This document shows positions 1 through 7,860 of a DNA stretch of 64,000 bases, in pieces. The notes beneath the pieces are model-generated. The model was not told the origin of the DNA. It made no database searches and was given only the letters and a program-made list of their open reading frames with translations. Source of the DNA: Gemmatimonadota bacterium (GTDB taxonomy: Bacteria > Gemmatimonadota > Gemmatimonadetes > Gemmatimonadales > GWC2-71-9); assembly GCA_003222115.1 (NCBI GenBank), contig QHUL01000048.1:1-64000 (forward strand), given 5' to 3'. Each line of letters opens with the position of its first letter. Position 1 is the first letter of the stretch. A program made the position numbers and the translations under genes.

Positions 1-677
1 AGCGTCTCGTGGTCGAGCAGCCCGGTCAACAGGTTCGCGAACAGCGCCTGGAACCCGATCTTGCCGCCGCGGATCGCCTCGACCAGCGCCCCGGCGGCCT
101 CGGGGGAGCGGTTCTCGACGTAGGAGATCACCTGCAGCGCGCACTCTGCGGTCCAGCGGTAGTCGGGGTGACCGGGGAGGCGGGCGAGGGCCGCGTCGAG
201 GTTCTCGCGGTGGATCTCGAGGCAGCGCTCCTGCAGGTCGGTGTCCCCGACGGCGGTGTGGATCGTGGACAGCCAGTAGAGCGTCCAGCGCTTGGGCGGC
301 ACGAGCCGGAGGCGGCTGCGCGCGACGCGCGTCTTCCCCACCTCCACGTCGATCTGGAACTGGGAAGGCTCGGACAGCGGCACCCACACCTCGCCCAGGA
401 GGACCGGGCCCGCCGGGAGGAGCCCGGCGCTGCCCACGAGCGCACCGCGCCGGTCCGTCACACGCGCCCGGCCCGCGGGCGCGTCGAGCCCCGTGACGGC
501 GATGCGCACGAGGTTGCGGCGCCCCTCGGGCTGCTGGTAGAGGGCCGTGGGGGTGGCAATGACGGTGGGCGGCGCCCCAGCGCCCCTTCCCGGCTGCGGC
601 GAGGGGAGGGGGGTGAGGTAGCGCCCGAGCACCGGCAGCCCGCCCAACCACCGCAAGAACGTCCGGCGATCCTTCAT
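1..677 (-). CDS. GH38-like (alpha-mannosidase N-terminal) protein, 3' end outside window
   Basis: The reading frame starts at ATG 677 and runs off the left edge, giving at least 225 residues. The N-terminus (DRRTFLRWLGGLPVLG) looks like a twin-arginine signal, so the protein is probably exported. From about residue 130 the sequence resembles the glycoside hydrolase 38 N-terminal domain: IHTAVGDTDLQER, a HRENLD stretch, then YRWTAE and a GGKIGFQALFANLLTGL segment. Family members hydrolyse alpha-mannosides and bind zinc through an HxD motif near this point. Here the motif reads H140-T-A142, so the expected aspartate is missing, and the protein may be inactive or differently active. The downstream catalytic part is not visible. 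The family call is by pattern recognition. Confidence 0.7.
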   Translation of the reverse strand, partial: MKDRRTFLRWLGGLPVLGRYLTPLPSPQPGRGAGAPPTVIATPTALYQQPEGRRNLVRIAVTGLDAPAGRARVTDRRGALVGSAGLLPAGPVLLGEVWVPLSEPSQFQIDVEVGKTRVARSRLRLVPPKRWTLYWLSTIHTAVGDTDLQERCLEIHRENLDAALARLPGHPDYRWTAECALQVISYVENRSPEAAGALVEAIRGGKIGFQALFANLLTGLLDHET

Positions 678-771
678 GCTGCCCCCCCTCCTGCTCTTGA
701 CTCGCCCGGGCGCCGCTCTAGGTTTCGCCCCGCGTGGCATCCGTCACGAACCCTACTAGTCAGGAGCACCG

Positions 772-996
772 ATGAAGCGTCTCGCCCCGGTCCTCGCCGT
801 CGTCGCGCTCGCAGCCTGTACCAAGGCCGGGCAGAGCGGCAGCAGCAGCACGACGATGCAGGACACCTCGCACCAGATGATGATGTCGGACACGTCCAAG
901 CACATGATGATGGCAGACACGTCGAAGCACATGATGATGGACTCGTCCAAGATGATGAAGAAGCCGGCGCCGGCGCGCACCAAGAAGCGGCCGTAA
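772..996 (+). CDS. Small Met/His-rich lipoprotein
   Basis: A 74-residue protein beginning MKRLAPVLAVVALAAC, a type II signal peptide with lipobox LAAC, so Cys16 should be lipidated and the rest lie outside the cytoplasm. The mature part contains tandem copies of a unit reading DTSKHMMM (with variants DTSHQMMM and DSSKMMK) and ends in a basic KPAPARTKKRP tail. An AGGAG ribosome binding site precedes the start. Clusters of Met and His are typical of periplasmic copper/silver-binding proteins, so metal binding is a reasonable inference, but no family is recognised. The gene stands alone, divergent from the GH38-like gene, and is followed by a strong hairpin terminator. Confidence 0.7.
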   Translation: MKRLAPVLAVVALAACTKAGQSGSSSTTMQDTSHQMMMSDTSKHMMMADTSKHMMMDSSKMMKKPAPARTKKRP

Positions 997-1018
997 GGCG
1001 GCGGTCGGCAAGAGCGAT

Positions 1019-1042
1019 GCCCGGGCCGGTGCCCGGGCTTTT
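1019..1042 (+). terminator. Rho-independent terminator of the Met-rich lipoprotein gene
   Basis: Self-complementary 8-base arms GCCCGGGC at 1019-1026 and 1031-1038, with a 4-base loop, are followed directly by TTTTCGTTT. The U-tract exists only on the plus strand, so it ends the lipoprotein transcript. It sits 20 bases before the convergent ygfZ-type gene ends. Confidence 0.8.
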
Positions 1043-1059
1043 CGTTTGTGGGAGCGAGT

Positions 1060-2106
1060 TCAGGCGGGCTCGTTGACCGGCAGGGCGAAGGGCAGCTCCA
1101 CGACGTGCGCGTCGCGCCCCGCGGCGCGCACCGCCGTGCCGGGGAGCACCTCGCGACGCACCAGGGCGAGGCCGATCCACATCCCGCCGCCGGCTACGCC
1201 GGCCTCGGGCACCCAGGCGAGGCTCGTGACCCGCCCGACGTCGCGGTCGAGATGGGTGACGGCGGTCCAGCCCGGCGCGGGCGTCGCGGCCGGCTCGGCG
1301 TCGAACATCAGCCCGCGGAGGTAGCGGTTGGTGTGTCCGCGGAAATGCAGGCGCGAGACCGTCTCCTGACCGGTATAGCAGCCCTTGGTATAGGAGACGC
1401 CGCCGAGCTCGTCGTAGCGCACCTCCTGCGGGATCGTCCTGTCATCCACTTCGGCGCCGAGCGCCGGCCAGCCTGCGAGAATGCGGGCGAACTCAAGCGC
1501 GTCGGAGTCGGCCCAGAGCGCGCCCCCGGCGACGAGCCGTTCGCGCAGCGCGTCGGCACGATCGGCCGGGAGGCTGAACTGCAACGCGAACGGCGCGACG
1601 TCACCTGGCCGCGCCACGTCCGCGCTGGCATCCCCCGTCACGGCCTGCGCCGCCCGGCCGGCCGTCGACGGCACCGCCAGCCCAGCCGCCTCGGCCACCG
1701 CTAGGGCCTGCGGGCCTGTGAGCCGCAGCACCGCGAGCTCCGCCGTCCGGTCGGCGAGACGCGCGAGGCGCGGGGGCACGGAGCGCGTGAGGATCTCGAG
1801 CGCACGCTCGCGCCCGTGCGCCGGCACGGTGTAGCTCACCGTGGTGCCGTGGCGCGTGGCCCATCCATCCACGACGATCATCCCTTTGGGCGTGAGCAGG
1901 GCGCCGTACACGAACGCGCCGTCACCCGGCTTTTCGATGTCGTTGGTGAGCAGGCCCTGGAAGCAGGTGACGGCGCCAGGCCCTGTGAGCGCGACGACGC
2001 CCGCCTCCGCACGGGCGAGCACGGCGCCCGTGCGCAGCGCGGCGACCGTGGCCGCGGTGACGCGGCCGGGTTCGAGCCGGGCGACGGCGCTCGTGTCGGT
2101 CGTCAC
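1060..2106 (-). CDS. ygfZ: Folate-binding YgfZ/GcvT-like protein
   Basis: Related to the glycine-cleavage T-protein; YgfZ (IBA57) proteins bind folate and help mature some [4Fe-4S] enzymes. The family signature KGCYTGQETVSR is present in the C-terminal half, followed by RGHTNRYLRGL. I chose GTG 2106 because AGGGGA lies six bases upstream; ATG codons at 2136 and 2163 are open in frame but would overlap glcF and lack a clear ribosome site. About 348 residues, normal for the family. It is the last gene of the glcD-glcE-glcF series, and a role in maturing the Fe-S subunit GlcF is a plausible inference from that position. Confidence 0.88.
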   Translation of the reverse strand: MTTDTSAVARLEPGRVTAATVAALRTGAVLARAEAGVVALTGPGAVTCFQGLLTNDIEKPGDGAFVYGALLTPKGMIVVDGWATRHGTTVSYTVPAHGRERALEILTRSVPPRLARLADRTAELAVLRLTGPQALAVAEAAGLAVPSTAGRAAQAVTGDASADVARPGDVAPFALQFSLPADRADALRERLVAGGALWADSDALEFARILAGWPALGAEVDDRTIPQEVRYDELGGVSYTKGCYTGQETVSRLHFRGHTNRYLRGLMFDAEPAATPAPGWTAVTHLDRDVGRVTSLAWVPEAGVAGGGMWIGLALVRREVLPGTAVRAAGRDAHVVELPFALPVNEPA

Positions 2107-2128
2107 GGTTGGTCCCCTGACATCAATC

Positions 2129-3388
2129 TCACGCATAATACCCGGCCGCGCGATACGATTCATCCAGCAGCTCCACCGGGTGCCGCGCTACCGCCGCGAT
2201 TCCCGCCGCCGCGAGACCCGCGCCCAGCTGCATCAGGCATCCCGGGTTGCCCGTGGCGACGACCTGCGGCGCGGCCTCCTGCAAGGTGGCGAGCTTCGGC
2301 GCGAGCACGGCGCGGGACATGGCGGGCTCGACCAGCGTGAACAGCCCCGCACTGCCGCAGCACTGGGCGGCGTCGGGCGTGGCGACGAGTTGCAGCACGG
2401 GGATGGCGCCGAGCAGGCGTTGGGGCGCCTCGGCGACGCGCTGCGCGTGCAGCAGGTGGCAGGGCGGATCGTAGGCGACGCGCCGGTCGAGCGGCGCGCC
2501 CGGCCGGGGCCCCCGGTCGGCGAGCAGCTCGGTGACGTCGCGCACGCGTGCCGCGAGTGCGTGCGCGCGCGCGTCCCCCACGAGATGGCCGTAATCCTTG
2601 AGTATCGCTCCGCAGCCCGCGCTGTTCACGACGATCGGTTCCTCCCCTTCCCCGAAGGCGAGGACGTTGGCGCTCGCGAGCCGGCGTGCCTCGTCCCGCA
2701 GCCCGGCGTGGGCGTGCAACGCGCCGCAGCACACCTGCCCGGCCACCTCGCGCACCTCGTAGCCGTTCACCGCGAGCGTCCGGATCGTGGCGGCGTGGAC
2801 GTGGGCGAAGAGGCCGTCCATGATGCAGCCGCGGAAGAGCAGGACGGACGGGGCCGGACTGGGGCGGACGGCGTCGGACGCCGCGGGCGCTGCGCTCCGT
2901 CTCCGTCCGTCTCGGTCCGTCCCCTTTCGGCTCGGCCGCGTCGCCGCCAGCATTCCCAGGGCGAACCGGAATCGTCCCCAACCCGCGAGGCGCCCGGGGA
3001 GCCCCGTAGCTCGGAGGAGCCGCGCGAGGGCGTACACCACGCGGGAAACCCCGGGCGTCGTGAGCGCCCACAGCGCGGCGCGCGCCAGCCGTGGCACGCC
3101 GCGCGCGCGGGCGATCTGCTCGCGGGCGGCCTCGAGCCCGTGGCCGTACCCGACGCCCGACGGGCACACCGGCTCGCAGCCGCGGCACCCGAGACAGCGG
3201 TCGAGATGGAGGGTGAGGAACCGGTCCTCGGGCCCGAGCTCGCCCGCCTCGAGGGCGCGCATCAGCTCGATGCGGCCGCGCGGGCTGTCCGCTTCGTCGC
3301 CGGTGGCGAGGAACGTGGGGCAGGCCTGGAGGCAGAAGCCGCAGTGAACGCACGCGTCGAGGGCTTCGAAGCCCCCCCGCTCAATCAT
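2129..3388 (-). CDS. glcF: Glycolate oxidase iron-sulfur subunit GlcF
   Basis: Two ferredoxin-type clusters are visible: C13, C16, C19, C23 (CVHCGFCLQACP) and C65, C68, C71, C75 (CLGCRGCEPVCP). The C-terminal half holds the cysteine-rich CCG domains (RGCIMDG, VCCGALHAHAGL, CCGSAGLF). With GlcD and GlcE it forms the membrane-associated complex that oxidises glycolate to glyoxylate and passes electrons to quinone. The start ATG overlaps the glcE stop as ATGA. Length (419 residues) is normal. The linker between the Fe-S and CCG parts is encoded by a self-complementary GGACGGA-rich tract (2842-2924). Confidence 0.93.
   Translation of the reverse strand: MIERGGFEALDACVHCGFCLQACPTFLATGDEADSPRGRIELMRALEAGELGPEDRFLTLHLDRCLGCRGCEPVCPSGVGYGHGLEAAREQIARARGVPRLARAALWALTTPGVSRVVYALARLLRATGLPGRLAGWGRFRFALGMLAATRPSRKGTDRDGRRRSAAPAASDAVRPSPAPSVLLFRGCIMDGLFAHVHAATIRTLAVNGYEVREVAGQVCCGALHAHAGLRDEARRLASANVLAFGEGEEPIVVNSAGCGAILKDYGHLVGDARAHALAARVRDVTELLADRGPRPGAPLDRRVAYDPPCHLLHAQRVAEAPQRLLGAIPVLQLVATPDAAQCCGSAGLFTLVEPAMSRAVLAPKLATLQEAAPQVVATGNPGCLMQLGAGLAAAGIAAVARHPVELLDESYRAAGYYA
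2842..2924. repeat. Self-complementary short-unit repeat inside glcF
   Basis: A tract rich in GGACGGAC units (2842-2880) is followed, after a short spacer, by its approximate inverse complement (CTCCGTCTCCGTCCG and onward, about 2894-2924). It encodes a low-complexity Arg/Ala/Pro linker of GlcF without breaking the frame. It resembles the other 7-8-base-period hairpins of this window but is less regular. Confidence 0.55.
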
Positions 3389-4596
3389 TCACTGCCTTCG
3401 ACCGCCACGACGAACGCCTCGCTGGGATCGAACGTCCGGCGCAAGCCCGCGACCAGCGGGCCGACCCCTTCGCGGTAGGCGCCGAAATGCCCCACGGCGC
3501 TGCGCACGGGCCAGGGCGCCCGCTCCAGGGTCAGTGGGACCTCGAGCCCCGCGAGCGTGCGCCGCAGGCGCCGCAGCCGATCCACCGTGGTCTCGCCGGC
3601 CCAGCGCAGCGCGCCGACGCCCGGACTCGCCGCGATCCACTCGTCGCCCACCTGGTGCTGCAGCAGGTCGAGCAGCTCGTCGCTCGAGTCCGGCAAGCCG
3701 CCGATGCGGAACGCCACGGGTCGCGCGGCGATCCCCTCGGCGGCGCGGGTCCAGAAGAGGTGCGCCTCCTCGCTGCGGAGGGGCGTCAAACGGCCGCCCG
3801 TGGCGGCGCGCAGCCCAGCCTCGTCGCCGGCGACGAGCGCGGCCGAGCCCGCGAGCCGCACCGCGAGCACCCAGCGCTCCCGCCGGGCGAGCGCAGGCGA
3901 CACGAGCTCGAGCGCCGCCGGTGCGAGCCCCGCCGCGGCGATGTCGTCCGCCACCTGGGTGAGATCGTCCCGCGAGCCCTCGAGCACGAGGGTCTGGTCC
4001 ACGCGGGGCAGGGCGCGCAGCCGCAGGTGCACCAGAACGATCACGCCGAAGGCGCCGAACCCGCCCGCCTCGAGCTTGGTCAGGTCGTAGCCGGCGACGT
4101 TCTTCACGACCCGCCCGCCGCTCTGCACGATGCGACCGTCGCCCGTCACGAAGGTCACACCGAGCAGGTGGTCCCGGACCGGCCCGAACCCCTGGCGCAG
4201 GGGGCCCGTCGTCGCGGTGGCGACGACCGAACCCACGCTGCGCCCGCCGAGCCCCGGGGGGTCGATCGCGAGCCAGACGCCGCGGTCGGCGAGCTGGTGG
4301 CGCAGCAGATCGAAGCCGATCCCCGCCTCGGCGGTGGCCGACAGGTCCTGGGGCTCGATCGCCGGCACGCGGTCGAGGCGGCGCGTCGTGAGCGCGAGGT
4401 CGCAGGGCGCGTCGGAGGGCATCCAGGTACCGGCCCCCTCGATCCGCACACGCCACCCTTCCTCCCGCGCGGTGCCGAGCAGCAGCGCCACGGCGTCCGG
4501 GGAATCGGGCGCGACGCGGGGCACGCCGTCCGGGCCGGCGCTTTCGAGCAGGGCGTCGCTGCCGAGCAGCGCGCGAACGCGGTCGAGGAGGCTCAT
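3385..4596 (-). CDS. glcE: Glycolate oxidase FAD-binding subunit GlcE
   Basis: A 403-residue protein starting MSLLDRVRALLGSD, with an FAD-binding type 4 (PCMH) domain: EGAGTWMPSD, then SATAEAGIGFDLL and DPPGLGGRSVGSVVATATTG, and GGRVVKNVAGYDLTKL, which is diagnostic of GlcE. It works with GlcD and GlcF in glycolate oxidation. The start at 4596 overlaps the glcD stop (ATGA) and its own stop overlaps the glcF start (ATGA), so the three are translationally coupled. An in-frame opening continues upstream, but that part is only the complement-frame shadow of glcD. Confidence 0.92.
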   Translation of the reverse strand: MSLLDRVRALLGSDALLESAGPDGVPRVAPDSPDAVALLLGTAREEGWRVRIEGAGTWMPSDAPCDLALTTRRLDRVPAIEPQDLSATAEAGIGFDLLRHQLADRGVWLAIDPPGLGGRSVGSVVATATTGPLRQGFGPVRDHLLGVTFVTGDGRIVQSGGRVVKNVAGYDLTKLEAGGFGAFGVIVLVHLRLRALPRVDQTLVLEGSRDDLTQVADDIAAAGLAPAALELVSPALARRERWVLAVRLAGSAALVAGDEAGLRAATGGRLTPLRSEEAHLFWTRAAEGIAARPVAFRIGGLPDSSDELLDLLQHQVGDEWIAASPGVGALRWAGETTVDRLRRLRRTLAGLEVPLTLERAPWPVRSAVGHFGAYREGVGPLVAGLRRTFDPSEAFVVAVEGSE

Positions 4597-6101
4597 GGAG
4601 CCAATGCGGAGTGCGGAATGCGGAGTGCGGAGTCGTCGGACGTGCCTCGATTCGTCGCACTCCGCACTCGCCACTCCGCATTCCGCACGCCACTCCATTC
4701 CCGGCACGCGTGCACCGGCACCACCTTGCCCGGGTTGACCCGCTCCTCGGGGTCGAACACCCGGCGCAGGGCGCGCATCGCGGCGAGGGAGTCGGGATCG
4801 AAGATGAGCGGCATGTAGCGCAGCTTGTCGAGGCCGATCCCGTGCTCGCCGGTGATCGTGCCGCCGGCCGCGATGCAGGCTTCCATGATCTCCCCGCTCG
4901 CCGCCTCGACGCGCGCGCGCAGGCCGGGGACCCGGCCGTCGAATGAGATGTTGGGATGCAGGTTGCCGTCGCCCGCGTGGAACACGTTGCTCACGACCAG
5001 CTGATGGGCGGCGGCGATGCGGCCGATGGTCTCGAGCACATCGGGGAGCGTGGAGCGCGGCACCACGGCGTCCTGCACCAGGAGATCCCGGTCGAGGCGG
5101 CCCAGCGCGCCGAACGCCTTCTTGCGGCCCTGCCACAGGCGCTCGCGCTCCCGCGGGTCCGCGGCGGAGCGGACGCCGCGCGCTCCGTGGGCGCGGAGCA
5201 GCTGCTCGACGCTCCCGGCGTCTGCTTGCACGGCGCCCTCCGAGCTGCCGTCCAACTCGACCAGGAGCACGGCCGCCGCGTCGCGCGGGTATCCTGCCGC
5301 GTACACCGAGTCCTCCACCGCCCGGATGCACGACTGGTCCATCATCTCGAGCGCCGCCGGCACGATGCCGCTCGCGATCACCGCGGACACGGCCTCGCCC
5401 GCGGTGCGGACCGAGTCGAAGTCGGCGAGCAAGGTGCGCACCGCGGCCGGCACGGGCTGCAGCCGCACGCTGATGCGCGTCGCGATCCCGAAGTTGCCTT
5501 CCGAGCCCACGAACACCCCCACCAGGTCGGGACCCCACGGCTCCCCGCCCGGGCTGCCGAGCTCCACAACGGCGCCCGTGGCGAGCACCACCTCGAGCGC
5601 CAGCACGTGGTTCGCGGTGACGCCGTACTTCAGGCAGTGCGGGCCGCCCGAGTTCTCGGCGACGTTGCCGCCGAGCGTGCACGCGGTCTGGCTCGAGGGG
5701 TCGGGGGTATAGCGCAGGCCGTGGGGGGCGGCGGCGGCCGACAGTCTTGCGTTCACCACACCCGGCTCGACCACCGCCACGCGATTCACGGGGTCGATCC
5801 GGAGAATGCGGGCCAGCCGCGTCAGCACGACGAGCACCGCCCGCTCGTCGGCGAGCGCGCCGCCCGAGAGCCCCGTGCCCGCCCCGCGCGGCACGAACGG
5901 CACGTGGTGCGCCGCGAGCAGCCGCACGACGGCGATCAGCTCGTCGCGGGTCCCCGGGAGCACCACGACGCCGGGCACGCGACGATGGATGGGGAGGCCG
6001 TCGCGCGCGTACGTGGCCCGCTCCGCCATTGCGGTGCGGACGTGCGGCTCGCCGACGAGGTCCGCAAGCGCGCGCGCCAGCGTGGGGGGGGTCGCCGTCA
6101 T
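4593..6101 (-). CDS. glcD: Glycolate oxidase subunit GlcD (FAD-linked)
   Basis: Flavoprotein of the FAD-binding type 4 / FAD-oxidase C family. Visible are PRGAGTGLSGGALAD and DPSSQTACTLGGNVAENSGG in the FAD-binding part, then HAGDGNLHPNISFD and GEHGIGLDK near the C-terminus. It carries out glycolate or D-2-hydroxyacid oxidation. The natural family end is near NPGKVVPVHAC; the last 35 or so residues (containing RNAEWRVRSA and ALRIPHSALAP) are encoded by a heptad hairpin repeat and are almost certainly a non-native tail. Even so, the stop keeps the ATGA overlap with glcE. The start overlaps the stop of the LON-domain gene. Confidence 0.94.
   Translation of the reverse strand: MTATPPTLARALADLVGEPHVRTAMAERATYARDGLPIHRRVPGVVVLPGTRDELIAVVRLLAAHHVPFVPRGAGTGLSGGALADERAVLVVLTRLARILRIDPVNRVAVVEPGVVNARLSAAAAPHGLRYTPDPSSQTACTLGGNVAENSGGPHCLKYGVTANHVLALEVVLATGAVVELGSPGGEPWGPDLVGVFVGSEGNFGIATRISVRLQPVPAAVRTLLADFDSVRTAGEAVSAVIASGIVPAALEMMDQSCIRAVEDSVYAAGYPRDAAAVLLVELDGSSEGAVQADAGSVEQLLRAHGARGVRSAADPRERERLWQGRKKAFGALGRLDRDLLVQDAVVPRSTLPDVLETIGRIAAAHQLVVSNVFHAGDGNLHPNISFDGRVPGLRARVEAASGEIMEACIAAGGTITGEHGIGLDKLRYMPLIFDPDSLAAMRALRRVFDPEERVNPGKVVPVHACREWSGVRNAEWRVRSATNRGTSDDSALRIPHSALAP
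4605..4688. repeat. Heptad hairpin repeat (unit GTGCGGA) at the glcD 3' end
   Basis: The left arm (4605-4633) is a run of 7-base units GTGCGGA/ATGCGGA. The right arm (4657-4688) is the inverse complement (TCCGCAC/TCCGCAT) with one extra unit. The spacer between them is unrelated to the unit. The element codes for the odd C-terminal tail of GlcD. Confidence 0.85.
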
Positions 6102-6784
6102 GCGGTGTGCTCGATCGTGGGGTGGCGGCCGCCGCGCCCGTTGCCCTTGGCGCGCCGGCGCACGGTGGCCCGCCGCTCCGCGTCCGCCGCGAGCGGCTCG
6201 AGCAGCCCGCCCAGGTGGCGCAGCCGCGCGGTCGTGCTGCGCAGCGCCTGGAGCGACCGCTTCGCCTCGGCATCGAGCTCCAGAGCCGCCGACACCTGGA
6301 AGGAGAGCTCCTGCGGGTCCGCAGGCAGCTCGATCGCCTCGTGCTCGCGGTCGGTGAGCACGCCCAGGGCGCCCACCAGGCGCGAGAAGTCGTCACGCAC
6401 GCCGGCCGCCAGCGCCTCCGCTTCCCCCGGCTCGCTCGGCTCGTCGTCGAACTCCTCCACGCGGCCCAGCCGGTAGGGTTGATCGCCGGCGCACCACGCG
6501 ATCAGCACGAAGCGTCGCTCCCCCACCGTGAGAACGTTGGAGCGGCCGTCCGGGAGCTCTTGGGTCGAGCGGATCAGCGCCACGCACCCGAGGTCACCGG
6601 GACGCGGCGCCGGGTCGTCGTCCGGCGCGCGCGGCGGCGCGACGTATGCGACGCCGAACCGCCGGTCGGCCGCGAGACAATCGGCGAGGAGCTGGCGGTA
6701 GCGAGGCTCGAAAATGTGCAACGGCTGGGGAGCCCCGGGAAACAGGACGAGGGGGAGGGGAAAAATCGGGAGCTCACGGGCCAT
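6098..6784 (-). CDS. LON peptidase N-terminal (substrate-binding) domain protein
   Basis: A 228-residue protein with the stand-alone LON N-terminal domain: LPIFPLPLVLFPGAPQPLHIFEPRYRQL at residues 5-32 is the family start, followed by FGVAYV and LTVGERRF. The C-terminal third is helical and basic (RRATVRRRAKGNGR). No AAA+ or protease domain is present. Such proteins are thought to bind unfolded or target proteins, but no specific role is known. Its stop overlaps the glcD start (ATGA), so it is co-translated with the glycolate oxidase genes. Confidence 0.85.
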   Translation of the reverse strand: MARELPIFPLPLVLFPGAPQPLHIFEPRYRQLLADCLAADRRFGVAYVAPPRAPDDDPAPRPGDLGCVALIRSTQELPDGRSNVLTVGERRFVLIAWCAGDQPYRLGRVEEFDDEPSEPGEAEALAAGVRDDFSRLVGALGVLTDREHEAIELPADPQELSFQVSAALELDAEAKRSLQALRSTTARLRHLGGLLEPLAADAERRATVRRRAKGNGRGGRHPTIEHTA

Positions 6785-6797
6785 GACAAATAGTATA

Positions 6798-6919
6798 GAC
6801 GGGTAGACGGGTAGACGGGTAGACGGATAGCGGCGGGCAGCAAAAAGTGGTCAGGAGAACCTACCCCGACCACTCAAGCCTTCGCACCGCTACCAGTCTG
6901 TCCGTCTACCCGTCTAGCC
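6798..6919. repeat. Octad repeat with inverted copy between sigma factor and LON-domain genes
   Basis: Four 8-base units GACGGGTA/GACGGATA occupy 6798-6829. A shorter inverted copy (TCCGTCTACCCGTCTAG) lies at 6901-6917, with a CCGCTACC segment matching GGTAGCGG. The middle holds a second small inverted repeat (GTGGTCAGG...CCGACCAC). The element fills the gap downstream of the sigma-factor stop and could end or pause that transcript. Confidence 0.75.
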
Positions 6920-6926
6920 TACGTCC

Positions 6927-7820
6927 TCACGCTGCCCTCCAGAATCCCTTCAGCGCCCTGCCGTCCGGCGACTCCCTGAGCTTCTCGAACGCCCGCTCTC
7001 GTATCTGCCGGATGCGCTCGCGCGTGACCCCCATCAGCGCCCCGATCTTCTCGAGCGTCATCGCCTCGCTGCCTTCTTCGAGACCGTAGTAGAGGTAGAG
7101 GATCTTGCGCTCGCGCGGCGTGAGATACTTCTGGAAGATGCGGTCGATGAACTCGCGCATCAGCTTGCCGTCGGTCTTTTCCTCGATCTCGCCGCCTTCC
7201 TGACCGGCGAAGCGCTCGCCCAGGGTGGCGGCGTCCTTGTCGCTCCGGTCCACGGGGGCGTCGAGCGACAGCTCCGCCGCCGTCATGCGGCGCGCCGTGC
7301 GCACGTTCTCCACCGTGTCCTCGAGCGCGAGCGCGATCTCGTCGTCCGTGGGCTCGCGGCCGAGCTCCTGCGACAGGTAGGTCTCGGTGCGGCTCATCCG
7401 GATGAGCTGGGAGTTCTGATTCAGCGGGATGCGGACGCTCCGGGTCTGCTCGGCGAGGGCCTTGAGGACGGCCTGGCGCACCCACCACACGGCGTACGAG
7501 ATGAACTTCACGCCCTGATCGGGATCGAACTTCTTGACCGCTTTGAGGAGTCCTTCATTGCCGATGGCGACCAGCTCGGAGAGGTCCAGCCCGTGACCTT
7601 GATACTTCTTGACGTAGGAGATGACGAATCGGAGGTTGGCGGTGACGAGGCGCTCGGCGGCTTTTTCGTCGCCCCGCTGTACGCGCCGGGCGAGCCGGCG
7701 CTCTTCTGCGGGATCCTTGATCAGGGGGAGCTTTTGAATGTCTTGCAGGTACTGGTCGAAGGCACCGGAAGGATTGGCGCGAAAAAACGCCTTCGCCTTG
7801 CCTCCGTTCGACCTTGCCAT
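6927..7820 (-). CDS. Sigma-70 family RNA polymerase sigma factor (RpoD/SigA type, short)
   Basis: About 297 residues with region 1.2 (DQYLQDIQKLPLI), region 2 (ANLRFVISYVKKYQGHGLDL, FDPDQGVKFISYAVWWVRQA), region 3 (ELGREPTDDEIALAL) and region 4 helix-turn-helix (LEKIGALMGVTRERIRQIRE). There is no region 1.1 and no long spacer, as in group 2 sigma factors and the short primary sigma factors of some phyla. Start ATG 7820 is preceded by GGAG at eight bases; a TTG 24 bases upstream is open but less likely. Whether this is the housekeeping factor cannot be told from this window. Confidence 0.9.
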   Translation of the reverse strand: MARSNGGKAKAFFRANPSGAFDQYLQDIQKLPLIKDPAEERRLARRVQRGDEKAAERLVTANLRFVISYVKKYQGHGLDLSELVAIGNEGLLKAVKKFDPDQGVKFISYAVWWVRQAVLKALAEQTRSVRIPLNQNSQLIRMSRTETYLSQELGREPTDDEIALALEDTVENVRTARRMTAAELSLDAPVDRSDKDAATLGERFAGQEGGEIEEKTDGKLMREFIDRIFQKYLTPRERKILYLYYGLEEGSEAMTLEKIGALMGVTRERIRQIRERAFEKLRESPDGRALKGFWRAA

Positions 7821-7860
7821 AGCTAGGGCTCCAGCGGTGGGCAAAAGGTTGAAAGGTTGA

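Noticed and set aside
4597-6396. Continuation of the glcE frame upstream to 6396 as a possible 1003-residue fusion
   Set aside because: The upstream part is an out-of-frame reading of glcD and shows no protein motifs; GlcE starts at its own ATG with ATGA coupling.
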